Made by a program: the position numbers and the translations under genes. 64,000 nucleotides of DNA, taken from Pelomonas sp047654805 (GTDB lineage: Bacteria; Pseudomonadota; Gammaproteobacteria; Burkholderiales; Burkholderiaceae_C). The stretch's first letter is position 1. Each line of letters opens with the position of its first letter. The notes under the pieces were generated by a model. The model was given only the letters and a program-made list of their open reading frames with translations, searched no databases and had not been told where the DNA came from. The stretch spans positions 1,984,001-2,048,000 of the forward strand of contig NZ_JASGIV010000001.1 in NCBI RefSeq assembly GCF_047654805.1, written 5' to 3'. This document shows, piece after piece, positions 35,124 to 43,681 of the stretch.

Positions 35124-36098
35124 TCAGTCGGCGCTCAGCTTGTATTCGTCCACCAGGGCAGACCAGACGGCCAGTTCACGGGTGATGGTCGCAGTCAGTT
35201 CCTGCGGTGACGCGCGCTCGACGGCCAGCATGCGACGTTCGAACTCGACGCGCATGTCCGGCTTGGCCATCACCGCATCGATGTCGGCAGCAAGGCGGGC
35301 GCGCAGTGCCGCAGGCACCTTCGCCACGGTGTACAGGCCCTGCCACGTCGGTACGTCGACGTCGGCCATGCCGGCCTCGGCCATGGTAGGCACGTCGGGC
35401 AGCGCGGCGCTGCGCTCGGGCGCCAGCACGGCCAGGATGCGCAGCGCACCCGACTTGGCCTGCGGCTGCAGCAGCGACAACGGCCCGAACATCATCTGCA
35501 CGCGGCCCGCCAGCAGGTCCGGCAGCGCCTGCGTGCCGCCCTTGTAGGGCACCCGCGTGAGCTGGATGCCGGCTGCCTTCATGAACTGCGCGGCGGCCAG
35601 CACCTCGCTCGGCGTGCTGGTGGCGACGTTGAGCGTACCCGGCTGCTGCCCCCCGTGTTTCACCAGCTCTGCCACCGTGCGTGCCGACACGCTCGGGTGT
35701 ACGGCCAGCGCAAAGGGCACGCGCCCGACCTTGCCCAGTGGCGCGAAGTCCTGGGACCAGTCCAAGCCCGAGCCTTTCGTGAGCAGCGGCGTGGCGATCA
35801 TCGAGCCCGGTGCGTAGAGCAACGTGTGACCGTCGGCGGTCGCGGCCAATGCCTCGCGGGCGGCGAGCAGGCCGTTCGCCCCCGGCTTGTTTTCCACCGT
35901 CACCACATGGCCCAGCGACGTGCCCAGCTGCTGCGCCACCTGCCGCGCGATGAAGTCGCTGGGGCCGCCGGCCGGCACCGGCACCAGCATGCGCAAGGGT
36001 CGCGTCGGAAAGCTCGCCGGGTTGGCGGTTTGCGCCGTCGATACGACGGGGCTGGCCAGGGTCGCCGCAGTGGCGATGCAGAACAGGAAGCGACGCAT
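35124..36098 (-). CDS. Bug-family (TctC-like) periplasmic solute-binding protein
   Basis: A 324-residue exported protein with a signal peptide ending near STAQ. The tripartite tricarboxylate receptor hallmarks are present: RPLRMLVPVPAGGPSDFIARQVA, VENKPGANG, LNVATSTPSE and VPYKGG. Bug proteins bind carboxylates or aromatic acids. No TctA/TctB membrane genes are adjacent, which is common in Burkholderiales. The divergent LysR gene at 36584 may control it. Confidence 0.93.
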   Translation of the reverse strand: MRRFLFCIATAATLASPVVSTAQTANPASFPTRPLRMLVPVPAGGPSDFIARQVAQQLGTSLGHVVTVENKPGANGLLAAREALAATADGHTLLYAPGSMIATPLLTKGSGLDWSQDFAPLGKVGRVPFALAVHPSVSARTVAELVKHGGQQPGTLNVATSTPSEVLAAAQFMKAAGIQLTRVPYKGGTQALPDLLAGRVQMMFGPLSLLQPQAKSGALRILAVLAPERSAALPDVPTMAEAGMADVDVPTWQGLYTVAKVPAALRARLAADIDAVMAKPDMRVEFERRMLAVERASPQELTATITRELAVWSALVDEYKLSAD

Positions 36099-36114
36099 GT
36101 GATCCTCCGCAGAG

Positions 36115-36465
36115 TCAGGAGAAGGTCAAAAGGCTGGTGGTCGGCTGCAACCAGCGCAACCACACGATCGAGGCAGCGATGGCGCCGCACATCAGGGCAT
36201 TGAAGGCATTGACCACCACGGCGCGGTTCATGCGTCGCCCGTTCTGTTCGTGCAGCCACAGCGCCATCGTCAGGTTGGCGCCCAGGAAGGTCAGCCAGGT
36301 GAACAGCGAGTGCTGGTCGGTATGGCCGCTGCCCTGGATGGCGACCAGGGTGGGCAGGTAGGCGACGATCCGCAGACCGTTGAAGAGCGCAAACGCGCCT
36401 GACAGCAAAGGCAGGCTGGGTGGCAGGGTTGCTGTGCTGGCGACAGAGCGCGTGCAGGTGTTCAT
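36115..36465 (-). CDS. Small four-helix membrane protein
   Basis: A 116-residue protein with three or four predicted membrane segments (LPLLSGAFALFNGLRIVAYL; HSLFTWLTFLGANLTMALWL; VVVNAFNALMCGAIAASIV). I recognise no family. It lies 16 bp upstream of the Bug-family gene on the same strand and is probably cotranscribed. It could supply a membrane component or be unrelated. Confidence 0.7.
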   Translation of the reverse strand: MNTCTRSVASTATLPPSLPLLSGAFALFNGLRIVAYLPTLVAIQGSGHTDQHSLFTWLTFLGANLTMALWLHEQNGRRMNRAVVVNAFNALMCGAIAASIVWLRWLQPTTSLLTFS

Positions 36466-36583
36466 GGGCGTGCTCCGGTGTGTCGATGGGTTCACTGTAG
36501 GAGCCCGCCTTCAGGCGCGAAAGCACTGCACGGGCACAATGCGTTTGAACCCAAAGTTAAGACGCTCGATGAATTGACCCGCG

Positions 36584-37582
36584 ATGGACAAGCTGCGCGC
36601 CTTGCACTACTTCGTGGCCGCTGCCGAAGAAGGCAGCTTCTCGGCGGCGGCGCGGCGCTTTGACGTCAGCGTGCCGGCTGTGACCAAGCTGGTCTCGGCC
36701 CTGGAGCGGGAACTGGGCGTAAAGCTGCTCGACCGCAGCACGCAGGGGCTGGCGCTGACGGCACGGGGCGCGCAGTACCTGGAGTGCTGTACGCCACTGC
36801 TGGCGCAACTGGCAGATGCAGATCGCGCGCTGGCGACGCCCGGCGCGCGACGTGCCCGCAGCCTGGTCGTCGGCGCACCGCCACTGCTGTCGCGTGGCCT
36901 GCTGGTGCCAGCTCTGTCCGACTGGCACGAACGGCACCCGCACGTGCACATCGACTTGCGCACGATGGACTTCCTCAACCTCAAGGACACTGTGACACGC
37001 GGCGTCGACGTGCTGGTCGCTCTGGGCTGGCCCGGCAGCGTGGACCTCGTGCAGCGGCCCCTGGCACAGAGCCGATTGATCATCTGTGCGAGCCCCGCCT
37101 ACTGGCGACGCCACGGCATCCCGGCCAGGCCTTCGGACTTGACGGGCCACGCCTGCACGCTGGTGCGCAGCCCGGAAGGCACCGTGCTAGACCTGTGGCG
37201 CCACACCCGCGAAGACGTGGTCGACGAAGTGGCCGTCGGCGGCTGGCTCACCTGCGCCAGCCGCGACGATGCATTGCAGGCCGTGCTGCTGGGCCAGGGC
37301 GTCGGGCGCTTCGCCGACCTGTCGGTCTGGCCCTTCGTCCGCGATGGTCTGCTGCAGCCTGTGCTGCTTGACTGGGAGAGCAGTGACTCGCCACCCTTCA
37401 GTGCGCTCATCCGGCCGGAAGCCAAGCGGGACGCCGTCGTCCAGGACTTTGTCGGCTTTCTGTACGACCTGCTGCGTCCGGTCGAGGTAACGTGTAGCGA
37501 AGCCTTCGGCGCCCGGCCGTCGGTCGTACGCCCGCGCTGGTACGCCAGTCGGCCGGGACGTGCCTCGAAGTCGGCTCAGTGA
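36584..37582 (+). CDS. LysR-family transcriptional regulator
   Basis: A 332-residue LysR regulator. The N-terminal winged helix is MDKLRALHYFVAAAEEGSFSAAARRFDVSV, and the substrate-binding domain begins near residue 90. It belongs to the single-gene LysR group with the effector domain of the CrgA/DsdC-like class. A roughly 20-residue arginine-rich tail extends past the usual end. It is divergent from the 36465-33902 gene run and the natural candidate to control it. Confidence 0.93.
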   Translation: MDKLRALHYFVAAAEEGSFSAAARRFDVSVPAVTKLVSALERELGVKLLDRSTQGLALTARGAQYLECCTPLLAQLADADRALATPGARRARSLVVGAPPLLSRGLLVPALSDWHERHPHVHIDLRTMDFLNLKDTVTRGVDVLVALGWPGSVDLVQRPLAQSRLIICASPAYWRRHGIPARPSDLTGHACTLVRSPEGTVLDLWRHTREDVVDEVAVGGWLTCASRDDALQAVLLGQGVGRFADLSVWPFVRDGLLQPVLLDWESSDSPPFSALIRPEAKRDAVVQDFVGFLYDLLRPVEVTCSEAFGARPSVVRPRWYASRPGRASKSAQ

Positions 37583-37680
37583 GGGTCCGGTTGCCGTGCG
37601 AAGTTCGGCGACTGGTCATGGCCGAAAGCCGGTATACATAGATCCGTGCACAGCGCTGCCTGAGCGCGGCCTGGAGGAGG

Positions 37681-37995
37681 TCAATGGAAGTCTTCCTCGC
37701 GCTGGTGGCGCGCGCCGATCACGAGCACCAATTCGGGCGAGCGGATGTCGAAGCGCAGGATGTAGCCGGTCTTGCCGAACGGGATGATGAGTTCGCGCAG
37801 CGTCGACCGGGCACCTACCTTGCGGTAGCTGTACGGCGTTTTCGACAGGTGGCTCAATGCAACTTGTCTGATGACTTTGATCGCTTCATCGGCCACTTCA
37901 AGTTCTTCGAGCGTTTCGGCGCAATTGAGCAGAAAGTCGTAGAGCCGTACCAGATCGTCCTCAGCGCCTTGCGTGAATTCGACGGCGTAGCTCAT
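37681..37995 (-). CDS. ParE/RelE-type toxin
   Basis: A 104-residue toxin of the ParE/RelE fold: FTQGAEDDLVRLYDFL, KVGARSTLRELIIPFGKTGYILRF and the final LVLVIGARHQREEDFH histidine segment. ParE toxins poison gyrase and RelE toxins cleave mRNA; the sequence fits the ParE side better. Its start overlaps the antitoxin stop by 4 bases, so the pair is translated together. Confidence 0.9.
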   Translation of the reverse strand: MSYAVEFTQGAEDDLVRLYDFLLNCAETLEELEVADEAIKVIRQVALSHLSKTPYSYRKVGARSTLRELIIPFGKTGYILRFDIRSPELVLVIGARHQREEDFH

Positions 37996-38264
37996 CCGCC
38001 AAGTTGCTTGCGGCGCTTAGCCAGCTTGGATTCGAGCTTTGCAATGACCTGGGCGGCTGGGATGGACACTCCTGTGCGTTCATACTCGGCCAGAGATGCC
38101 TCACACCGCGATGCGAAGTCGGTCTGAACGCGCCGGTATTCAACGGCGTTGCGCACCGCGCCCTCGACGAATTCAGTCAGGGTTTCGCCAGGACGCAGTA
38201 CCGCATCGAGGTTTGCACGTAGCTCGCTCTCAACACGGACTTGGGGAATGACAGCGTCTTTCAT
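37992..38264 (-). CDS. Antitoxin of the YlcI/YnfO type, partner of the ParE-like toxin
   Basis: A 90-residue protein with a ribbon-helix-helix N-terminus (IPQVRVESELRANLDAVLRPGETLTEFVEGAVRNAVEYRR) and a helical C-terminal toxin-binding tail. ATG at 38264 was chosen over 38288 because the operator palindrome lies in between. The order antitoxin-toxin with ATGA overlap is the usual one. It likely represses its own promoter through the palindrome at 38274. Confidence 0.88.
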   Translation of the reverse strand: MKDAVIPQVRVESELRANLDAVLRPGETLTEFVEGAVRNAVEYRRVQTDFASRCEASLAEYERTGVSIPAAQVIAKLESKLAKRRKQLGG

Positions 38265-38273
38265 GGCCAAATC

Positions 38274-38291
38274 GTAGTGCAACCGCACTAC
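38274..38291. promoter_or_regulatory. Palindromic operator of the toxin-antitoxin pair
   Basis: GTAGTGC-AACC-GCACTAC has perfect 7 bp arms and begins 10 bp upstream of the antitoxin start. This is the expected site for ribbon-helix-helix autoregulation. Confidence 0.65.
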
Positions 38292-38862
38292 AAGATCAAC
38301 CGCCTCTGCAAAACTTGCCGGTCCGGCCGGTTCGAAACGCTCCGAAGCTGCCGCTCGCGACCGGCAGGTTATGGCCGGTTTCGACCTGTCGGCCGGCGCC
38401 GAACCGGCCGCTGGGTCGTGGCCGCCACCAGCCGAGCGGCCGGTCTCGGAAGCACAGCAGCCGTATGCGCCGCCGCCCGTCGAATGGCGGCTACCGATCG
38501 AAGCAGCCGCTCAGACTGCCAGCCGCGAATGTCTCTGACCAGCCTGAAGCGGCCAGCATCTCCGCACTCGGCGCCAGAACATGTGGTCCGGTCGCCGGAC
38601 ACGCTGCCCTGCGTGACCCATCCGGACAAGGTGCTGATCAGGCGCCGGGTTCCGTGCTCAGAAGACGCTGGACCTGATGCTCAGGTCACATCGGAATATC
38701 CACCGCCTCCATCGGACGGCGCGACCACCTCGCCCTTGGCTTGGAGATCCAATGCTTGATCTGGACGTCATCCAGACGGTGAATCTACTGGCCCATCAAT
38801 ACCTCCCGCGAGCGTCAAAACGATTTCGCAGGTGGCAAATTTCTCCATCGCGGCATCCGATT
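38292..38862. other. Intergenic region with GGCCGGT-rich imperfect repeats
   Basis: About 570 bp with no credible gene. Between 38320 and 38430 motifs such as GGCCGGTT, CGACCGGCAGG and GGCCGGCGCCG recur in both orientations. A related string (ACCGGTTATGGCCGA) appears at about 26126 and a looser one (ACTGGTCATGGCCGA) near 37610. It looks like degenerate intergenic repeat DNA rather than coding sequence. Confidence 0.4.
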
Positions 38863-40284
38863 TCAGTTGCCCACCTCGGCCGCGGTGTCGCAGTCCAGGC
38901 AGGTCTCGATGGGCGGCTGTGGCAGATGCAGGTCGCTGCTGAGCTGGCGCAGCGCCGTGCGCAAGCCCTCCTCGATGACGGGGTGGTAGAAGGGGCAGTC
39001 CAGCATCTGCTGCACCGTGTCGCCGCGCTGCACGCTCCAAGCCAGCAGATGGCCCAGGTGCTCAGCGGCAGGGCCGATCATCTCGGCGCCCAGCAGCCGG
39101 CCGCTGCTACGTTCGGCATAGACATGCAACCCGCCGCGATTGACGAGCATGACGCGGCTGCGCCCCTGGTCGGCGAAGCTGACCCGCCCTGTGTCGAAGG
39201 CTTGGCCCGCCGCGACGAGTTCGGCATGAGTGGCCCCGGCAATGGCGATCTGCGGCTCGCTGAAGACGATGGCCAACGGCGCACGACGTGGCCGGCGGTG
39301 CACGTCGGGCCATCGCGCCGCGTTGTCGCCTGCGATGCGGCCGGCATCCGCGGCCTCGTGCAGCAGCGGCCTGTCGCTGGCGACATCGCCGGCAATGAAG
39401 ACCGGCCCACCACCCCACTGCCCCGTGTGGCGATCGATCAGCGGGTGGCCTCGAGCGTCGTGCGGCAGCGCCAGGGCCTCCAGCCCCAGGCCGTCGAGGT
39501 TGGGCTGGCGGCCAGCCGCGCAGAGCAGGACATCGAAGCGCTCGCCGCCAATGACGACTTCGTCGCCGTCCAGCACAGGATCCAGATCGGCAGCGCGCAG
39601 CGTCAGCGGCAGCTCGTCGGCAAACAGCTGCCGGCTCAAGGCCTGCAGTTCCGGGTCGGTCAGCGGTCCGACGCGCTCGCCGCGGGCGAACAGGCGCACG
39701 CGCACACCAAGCTTGTGCAGGGCCAGGGCCAGCTCCAGCCCGATGACACCGGCGCCGACCACTGCCAGCGATCTCGGCAGGTCGACCCAGTCGAAGACGT
39801 CGTCGTTGACCAGCAGCCTGGCGCCCAGGCGCTCGCGCCAGCCTGCCGGCACAGCCGGGTGCGAGCCGGTGGCGATGACGACGGATCTTGCCTGGATGCG
39901 CTGGCCGTCCACTTCCAGCACCCCCGGGCCGGTGAAGCGGGCGCGGCCGAAGACGCGGGTGGCCTCGGGCCAGCCATGGACGGTTTCCAGCACGAAGCCG
40001 ACGAAGCGGTCGCGCTCGCTGCGCACGCGCTGCATGACGGCGCGACCATCGATGCGCGGCGGCTCAGCCTGCACGCCGAATCGATGCGACTCGCGCACGG
40101 CCTCGGCGGCCTCCGCAGCCGCAATCAGCAGCTTGCTGGGCATGCAGCCGACGCGGGCGCAGGTGGTGCCGTAATGCGCGGCCTCGATGAGTAGCACCTG
40201 GTCGGTGTGCACGCGCGCGGCGCGGTAGGCCGCCATGCCGGCGGTGCCGGCGCCGATGATGGCGACGTCGCAGGAGAGTGTCAT
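38863..40284 (-). CDS. FAD pyridine-nucleotide disulfide oxidoreductase (dihydrolipoyl dehydrogenase-like)
   Basis: A 473-residue flavoenzyme. It has an FAD-binding start CDVAIIGAGTAGMAA, the redox disulfide GTTCARVGCMPSK, the NAD-binding block LAVVGAGVIGLELA, the second FAD motif FIAGDVASDRP, and a C-terminal dimer domain with FYHPVIEEGLRTAL supplying the active-site histidine. It is close to dihydrolipoyl dehydrogenase but not beside an oxo-acid dehydrogenase complex, so it may be a stand-alone paralogue. ATG at 40284. Confidence 0.9.
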   Translation of the reverse strand: MTLSCDVAIIGAGTAGMAAYRAARVHTDQVLLIEAAHYGTTCARVGCMPSKLLIAAAEAAEAVRESHRFGVQAEPPRIDGRAVMQRVRSERDRFVGFVLETVHGWPEATRVFGRARFTGPGVLEVDGQRIQARSVVIATGSHPAVPAGWRERLGARLLVNDDVFDWVDLPRSLAVVGAGVIGLELALALHKLGVRVRLFARGERVGPLTDPELQALSRQLFADELPLTLRAADLDPVLDGDEVVIGGERFDVLLCAAGRQPNLDGLGLEALALPHDARGHPLIDRHTGQWGGGPVFIAGDVASDRPLLHEAADAGRIAGDNAARWPDVHRRPRRAPLAIVFSEPQIAIAGATHAELVAAGQAFDTGRVSFADQGRSRVMLVNRGGLHVYAERSSGRLLGAEMIGPAAEHLGHLLAWSVQRGDTVQQMLDCPFYHPVIEEGLRTALRQLSSDLHLPQPPIETCLDCDTAAEVGN

Positions 40285-40368
40285 GGGCGTCCTTCCGGGA
40301 GGCTGCGAGGGCAAGTCGCCGGAGTGTCGCAGCCGGCGCTGCTTTCGGCCGCCGCATCGGCCAGCCGG

Positions 40369-40767
40369 CTAGCCCAGGTCTTCGCTGCGCCTCTTGGACT
40401 CGCGATCACGCTCGTAGTGCCTGGCGAGCGTAAACGGCGGCAACCAGGATTCGCGGCGTACGGTCCATAGCTCGTAGGTAGGAGTGAGCTGGTCAGGCGC
40501 GTCCAAAGAGCCGAGGTTGAGCTCGATCTCGTCCGCACTGCGACCAAAGACGGACGAGCCGCAGCGGGGGCAGAAGTGGCGTCCGGCGTAGTCGCGCGTC
40601 TCGCCTTCGACCGCCACGGCATGCTGCGCAAAGATCGCCGAGGCATGGAACAGTGCGCCGTGGTGCTTGCGGCAATCCAGGCAGTGGCACAGGCCCACCC
40701 GGTAGGGGCGACCTGTCGCGATGAAGCGGACGTCACCGCAGAGGCAGCCGCCGGTAAATCGTTCCAT
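40369..40767 (-). CDS. GFA (glutathione-dependent formaldehyde-activating) family protein
   Basis: A 132-residue zinc protein with the full cysteine set of the GFA fold: GGCLCGDVRF, CHCLDCRKHHGALFH and HFCPRCGSSVFG. True Gfa activity is established for few members; most have unknown substrates. It follows the GbpR-like regulator by 17 bp on the same strand, so it may be the last gene of the galactan cluster transcript. Confidence 0.9.
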   Translation of the reverse strand: MERFTGGCLCGDVRFIATGRPYRVGLCHCLDCRKHHGALFHASAIFAQHAVAVEGETRDYAGRHFCPRCGSSVFGRSADEIELNLGSLDAPDQLTPTYELWTVRRESWLPPFTLARHYERDRESKRRSEDLG

Positions 40768-40784
40768 GCGGTGCTCCCCTTCGG

Positions 40785-41732
40785 TCAGCGTGGTGGGTGG
40801 CGTGCGGCTTCCTCGCGCAGGCATTGCAGCATCAACTCGGCGCCCGGCGACAGCTGGTGGCCGCGCCGGGTGACGATGCCGTAGACATCCATGCGCAGGC
40901 CAAGATCGAAGTCCAGCACTTCCAGCAGGCCCGTGGCCAGGTACGGCCTCACCAGCTCGTCTGGTAGGGCGGAGACCATGTCGGACTGGCCCAGCAGGCT
41001 GGTGATGACGGGCAGTGACAGCGTTTCGACCGTCTGCTGGGGCTGGCCCAGTCCGGCGGACAGGAAGAGGGCGGTCAGGCGGTCGCGCAGGATGCTGCCG
41101 CTGGGCGGCAGTATCCAGCTCTGGCTGGCGAGTTCGGGCAGGCTGAGGTCATCGCGGCCGGCCAGCGGATGGCCGGCGCGCACGACCAGGCAGTGGGGCT
41201 CGTCGGTCAGCGGCTCAAAGCTGAGCTGGGCCGCAGACTCGCTGTCCAGCACGCGGCCGACGACGATGTCCAGCTCACCACTTTGCAGGTGCTGGATGAG
41301 CAGCTTGCTCGTGTCCACCGACACGGCGACGTGCACTCGCGGCTGGCGCGCCTTGAGCAGCGTGATGGCGGCAGGCAGCAGCGTGGTCGATGGCGTCAGC
41401 ACGGCACCGACGGCGACGCGGCCCGACAGGCCCGACAACAGCTCCATCACCTCCTGGTGGCCGGCATCCAGCTCGGCCAGCGCCGCACCGGCGCGACGGA
41501 TCATCACTTCACCGTACCAGGTCGGTGCCACGCCTCGCGGCAGGCGTTCGAAGAGCTTGACGCCAAGCGCATGCTCCAGGTCGGACAGCAGCTTGGACGC
41601 GGCCGGCTGGGTCAGGTTGGCGGCCTGGGCGGCATGCAGGATGGAGCCGTGCCGCCCCAGCTCCACCAGCAGCACGAGCTGGCGGGTCTTGAGGTGGGAC
41701 CGGACGAAGCGATCCGAGCGCGGGTCGGTCAT
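40785..41732 (-). CDS. LysR-family regulator of GbpR type
   Basis: A 315-residue LysR protein. The winged helix is LKTRQLVLLVELGRHGSILHAAQAANLTQPAASKLLSDLE. The sequence resembles GbpR, which controls galactose/arabinose uptake in Agrobacterium and Azospirillum. It lies 15 bp after the SDR gene at the end of the galactan cluster, on the same strand, so it is probably cotranscribed and the local regulator. The likely target promoter is at 53260-53288, at the far end of the cluster. Confidence 0.88.
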   Translation of the reverse strand: MTDPRSDRFVRSHLKTRQLVLLVELGRHGSILHAAQAANLTQPAASKLLSDLEHALGVKLFERLPRGVAPTWYGEVMIRRAGAALAELDAGHQEVMELLSGLSGRVAVGAVLTPSTTLLPAAITLLKARQPRVHVAVSVDTSKLLIQHLQSGELDIVVGRVLDSESAAQLSFEPLTDEPHCLVVRAGHPLAGRDDLSLPELASQSWILPPSGSILRDRLTALFLSAGLGQPQQTVETLSLPVITSLLGQSDMVSALPDELVRPYLATGLLEVLDFDLGLRMDVYGIVTRRGHQLSPGAELMLQCLREEAARHPPR

Positions 41733-41747
41733 GCGAAAAGCGCGGGG

Positions 41748-42512
41748 CTACTCATGGTAGAGCTGGGAACGGCCGCCATCGATCAGGATGTCCGTGGCGT
41801 TGATGAAGCGGGCTTCGTCGCTGGCCAGGAACAGTGCAGTGTAGGCAACCTCGATGGGCTCGCCGATGCGCTTCGACGGCAGCAGATCAACCTGGCGCCT
41901 GGCTTCCTCGGGCTCGCTGGCGAGCCACTCGACGATGCGCTCGGAGAGGATGAGGCCGGGCGAGATGGAGTTCACGCGCACGTTCTGCGCGGCGTATTGC
42001 AACCCCAGCGCCTTGGTCATGCCGATCAGCGCATGCTTGGCAACCGGGTAGGGGAACGCATTGGGAATGATGCGGTGCCCGTGCACCGACGCGATGTTGA
42101 CGATGCTGCCGCCACCGCCCGCCAGCATGCCGGGCAACACGGCACGGCTGCAGTGCAGCGCGCCTTCGAGGTCGACGGCCAAGCAGCGCTGCCACTGCGC
42201 CGACGTCATCGCCAGCGGTTCGGCGAAGACGTTCATGCCTGCGTTGTTGACAAGGACGTTGATGGGGCCGAAGCGCTCGGCCCCCTGCGCGGCCATGGCC
42301 TGCACTGCGGCCTCGTCGGCGATGTCCGCAGCGACATACATCGCCTTGTCCTCGCCGAGTTCGGCGATCAGCGCGTCGCTGGCGGCGTCGGCCTCCAGGC
42401 CGTTGAGGATGAGCCTGGCACCCTCGGCAGCGAAGAGCCGGGCGATGGCCTTGCCGATGCCCTGGCTGGCACCCGTCACCAGCGCGACCTTGCCTTGGAG
42501 GCGTGAGCTCAT
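41748..42512 (-). CDS. Short-chain dehydrogenase, probable galactose dehydrogenase
   Basis: A 254-residue classical SDR. The cofactor motif is TGASQGIG, followed by NNAG and the catalytic Ser (NIASVHG) with Y-x-x-x-K (FPYPVAKHALIG). The C-terminus DILIDGGRS is normal. Context supplies the role: it is the only sugar-oxidising dehydrogenase in a cluster with lactonase, galactonate dehydratase, kinase and aldolase, so it most likely oxidises D-galactose (or L-arabinose) to the lactone. ATGA overlap with the GH53 gene. Confidence 0.88.
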   Translation of the reverse strand: MSSRLQGKVALVTGASQGIGKAIARLFAAEGARLILNGLEADAASDALIAELGEDKAMYVAADIADEAAVQAMAAQGAERFGPINVLVNNAGMNVFAEPLAMTSAQWQRCLAVDLEGALHCSRAVLPGMLAGGGGSIVNIASVHGHRIIPNAFPYPVAKHALIGMTKALGLQYAAQNVRVNSISPGLILSERIVEWLASEPEEARRQVDLLPSKRIGEPIEVAYTALFLASDEARFINATDILIDGGRSQLYHE

Positions 42513-43681
42513 TGGGTGTACTGCTTCCAGATGTCGAGCACGGGCAGCGCCCGGCCCTTGAAGTCGAAGAGGGTCGTGTTGGAGACGACGTTGGGGCCCG
42601 GCTCGCCGGTACCTTCCTTCAGCGCCCACCCGACGTTGCGGTTGGCGATCATGACGGGGTCCCAGTAGAGGACGCCAAGCACGCGCGGCGTGGCCCTGCA
42701 GGCACCCAGCAGCTCGGCCATGAAGTCGCGCTGGCCCTCGGGACTGCTCATGCTGGCCGGGTAGGGGCCGTTGTGCTCCAGCTGCCCGGGCCAGCCGTCG
42801 TGGCGTTTCGGCGCGAAGTTGAAGCCGGCCTCCATGACGAGGATGTCACTGTCGTAGCGTCTGGAGACGGCCTCGCAGAAGCCGACAAGCTGCGACACGG
42901 TCCGCTTCGTCCAGAACGGGTAGTAGGACGGGCCGATGACGTCCCAGCGCACGCCCTGCTCGCGCGCATGGTCGAACCAGTCGCGGTACTTGGCTTCGTT
43001 GCCCCCGTCATCCAGGTGCAGCACGACGCGGGACGACGGGCTTGCAGCCTTCACCGCGGCATGGCCGGCCTTCAGCAGAGCACCCAGCCGCTGCCAGTTG
43101 GCACTTCGGCCCCAGGGATAGAGCAGGCCCATCTCGATCTCGTTGCCCAGCGAGACGAACTCGGGCGCGGTGCCCTGGGCCACGAGTGCCTGCACGACCT
43201 CGCGCGTGCGCTGCTCGACGAGCGCCACAAGCCTCTCGAAACGGGCAGCGTCATCGGGCAGCTCGCTCAGCTCGCGGCGCCAGGCGTGTGGCGGCGACTG
43301 GGTCCTGGAGTTGGTCCAGAAGTCGCTGTAGTGCAGCGTGAACTGGATCTGCATGCCCTGCGCCTTGGCGCGGCGCGCCAACGCCAGTGCGTCGGGCAGG
43401 TCCATCGATCCCTCGGGCCAGTACCAGCCGTCCTCGCCGGTGCCCGGACCGGTGTGGTCGTAGAGCCGGATACGGGCAATGTTGTGGCCATAGCGCCTCA
43501 GGATGGCCAGGCAGTCGCCTGGCTTGCCGTCGCGGTCCTGGTAGACGGCGCCGGCGCGCTCCATCCAGCTCAGCGCGGAGATGTCGCCACCGGCCAGGAG
43601 CGGCATGGCGGCATGCGCCGGCAGCGCGCTCGCAAGCGACGCGGCCAGCAGCGCGCGGCGCTGGATCGCCCTGTCAGGCAC
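42509..43681 (-). CDS. GH53 arabinogalactan endo-beta-1,4-galactanase
   Basis: A 390-residue exported enzyme with a signal peptide ending near AHA. GH53 features: GGDISALSWMERAG, NIARIRLYD, FTLHYSDFW, the acid/base glutamate in VSLGNEIEMG and the nucleophile glutamate in ILVMEAGFN. It cuts beta-1,4-galactan side chains of pectin into short oligosaccharides outside the cytoplasm. Start and stop overlap the neighbouring transporter and SDR genes, placing it firmly in the cluster. Confidence 0.93.
   Translation of the reverse strand: MPDRAIQRRALLAASLASALPAHAAMPLLAGGDISALSWMERAGAVYQDRDGKPGDCLAILRRYGHNIARIRLYDHTGPGTGEDGWYWPEGSMDLPDALALARRAKAQGMQIQFTLHYSDFWTNSRTQSPPHAWRRELSELPDDAARFERLVALVEQRTREVVQALVAQGTAPEFVSLGNEIEMGLLYPWGRSANWQRLGALLKAGHAAVKAASPSSRVVLHLDDGGNEAKYRDWFDHAREQGVRWDVIGPSYYPFWTKRTVSQLVGFCEAVSRRYDSDILVMEAGFNFAPKRHDGWPGQLEHNGPYPASMSSPEGQRDFMAELLGACRATPRVLGVLYWDPVMIANRNVGWALKEGTGEPGPNVVSNTTLFDFKGRALPVLDIWKQYTQ

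Noticed and set aside
38241..38759. 172-residue ORF in the region after the toxin-antitoxin pair
   Set aside because: Arginine/proline-rich, overlaps the antitoxin start and operator, and follows degenerate GGCCGGT repeats.
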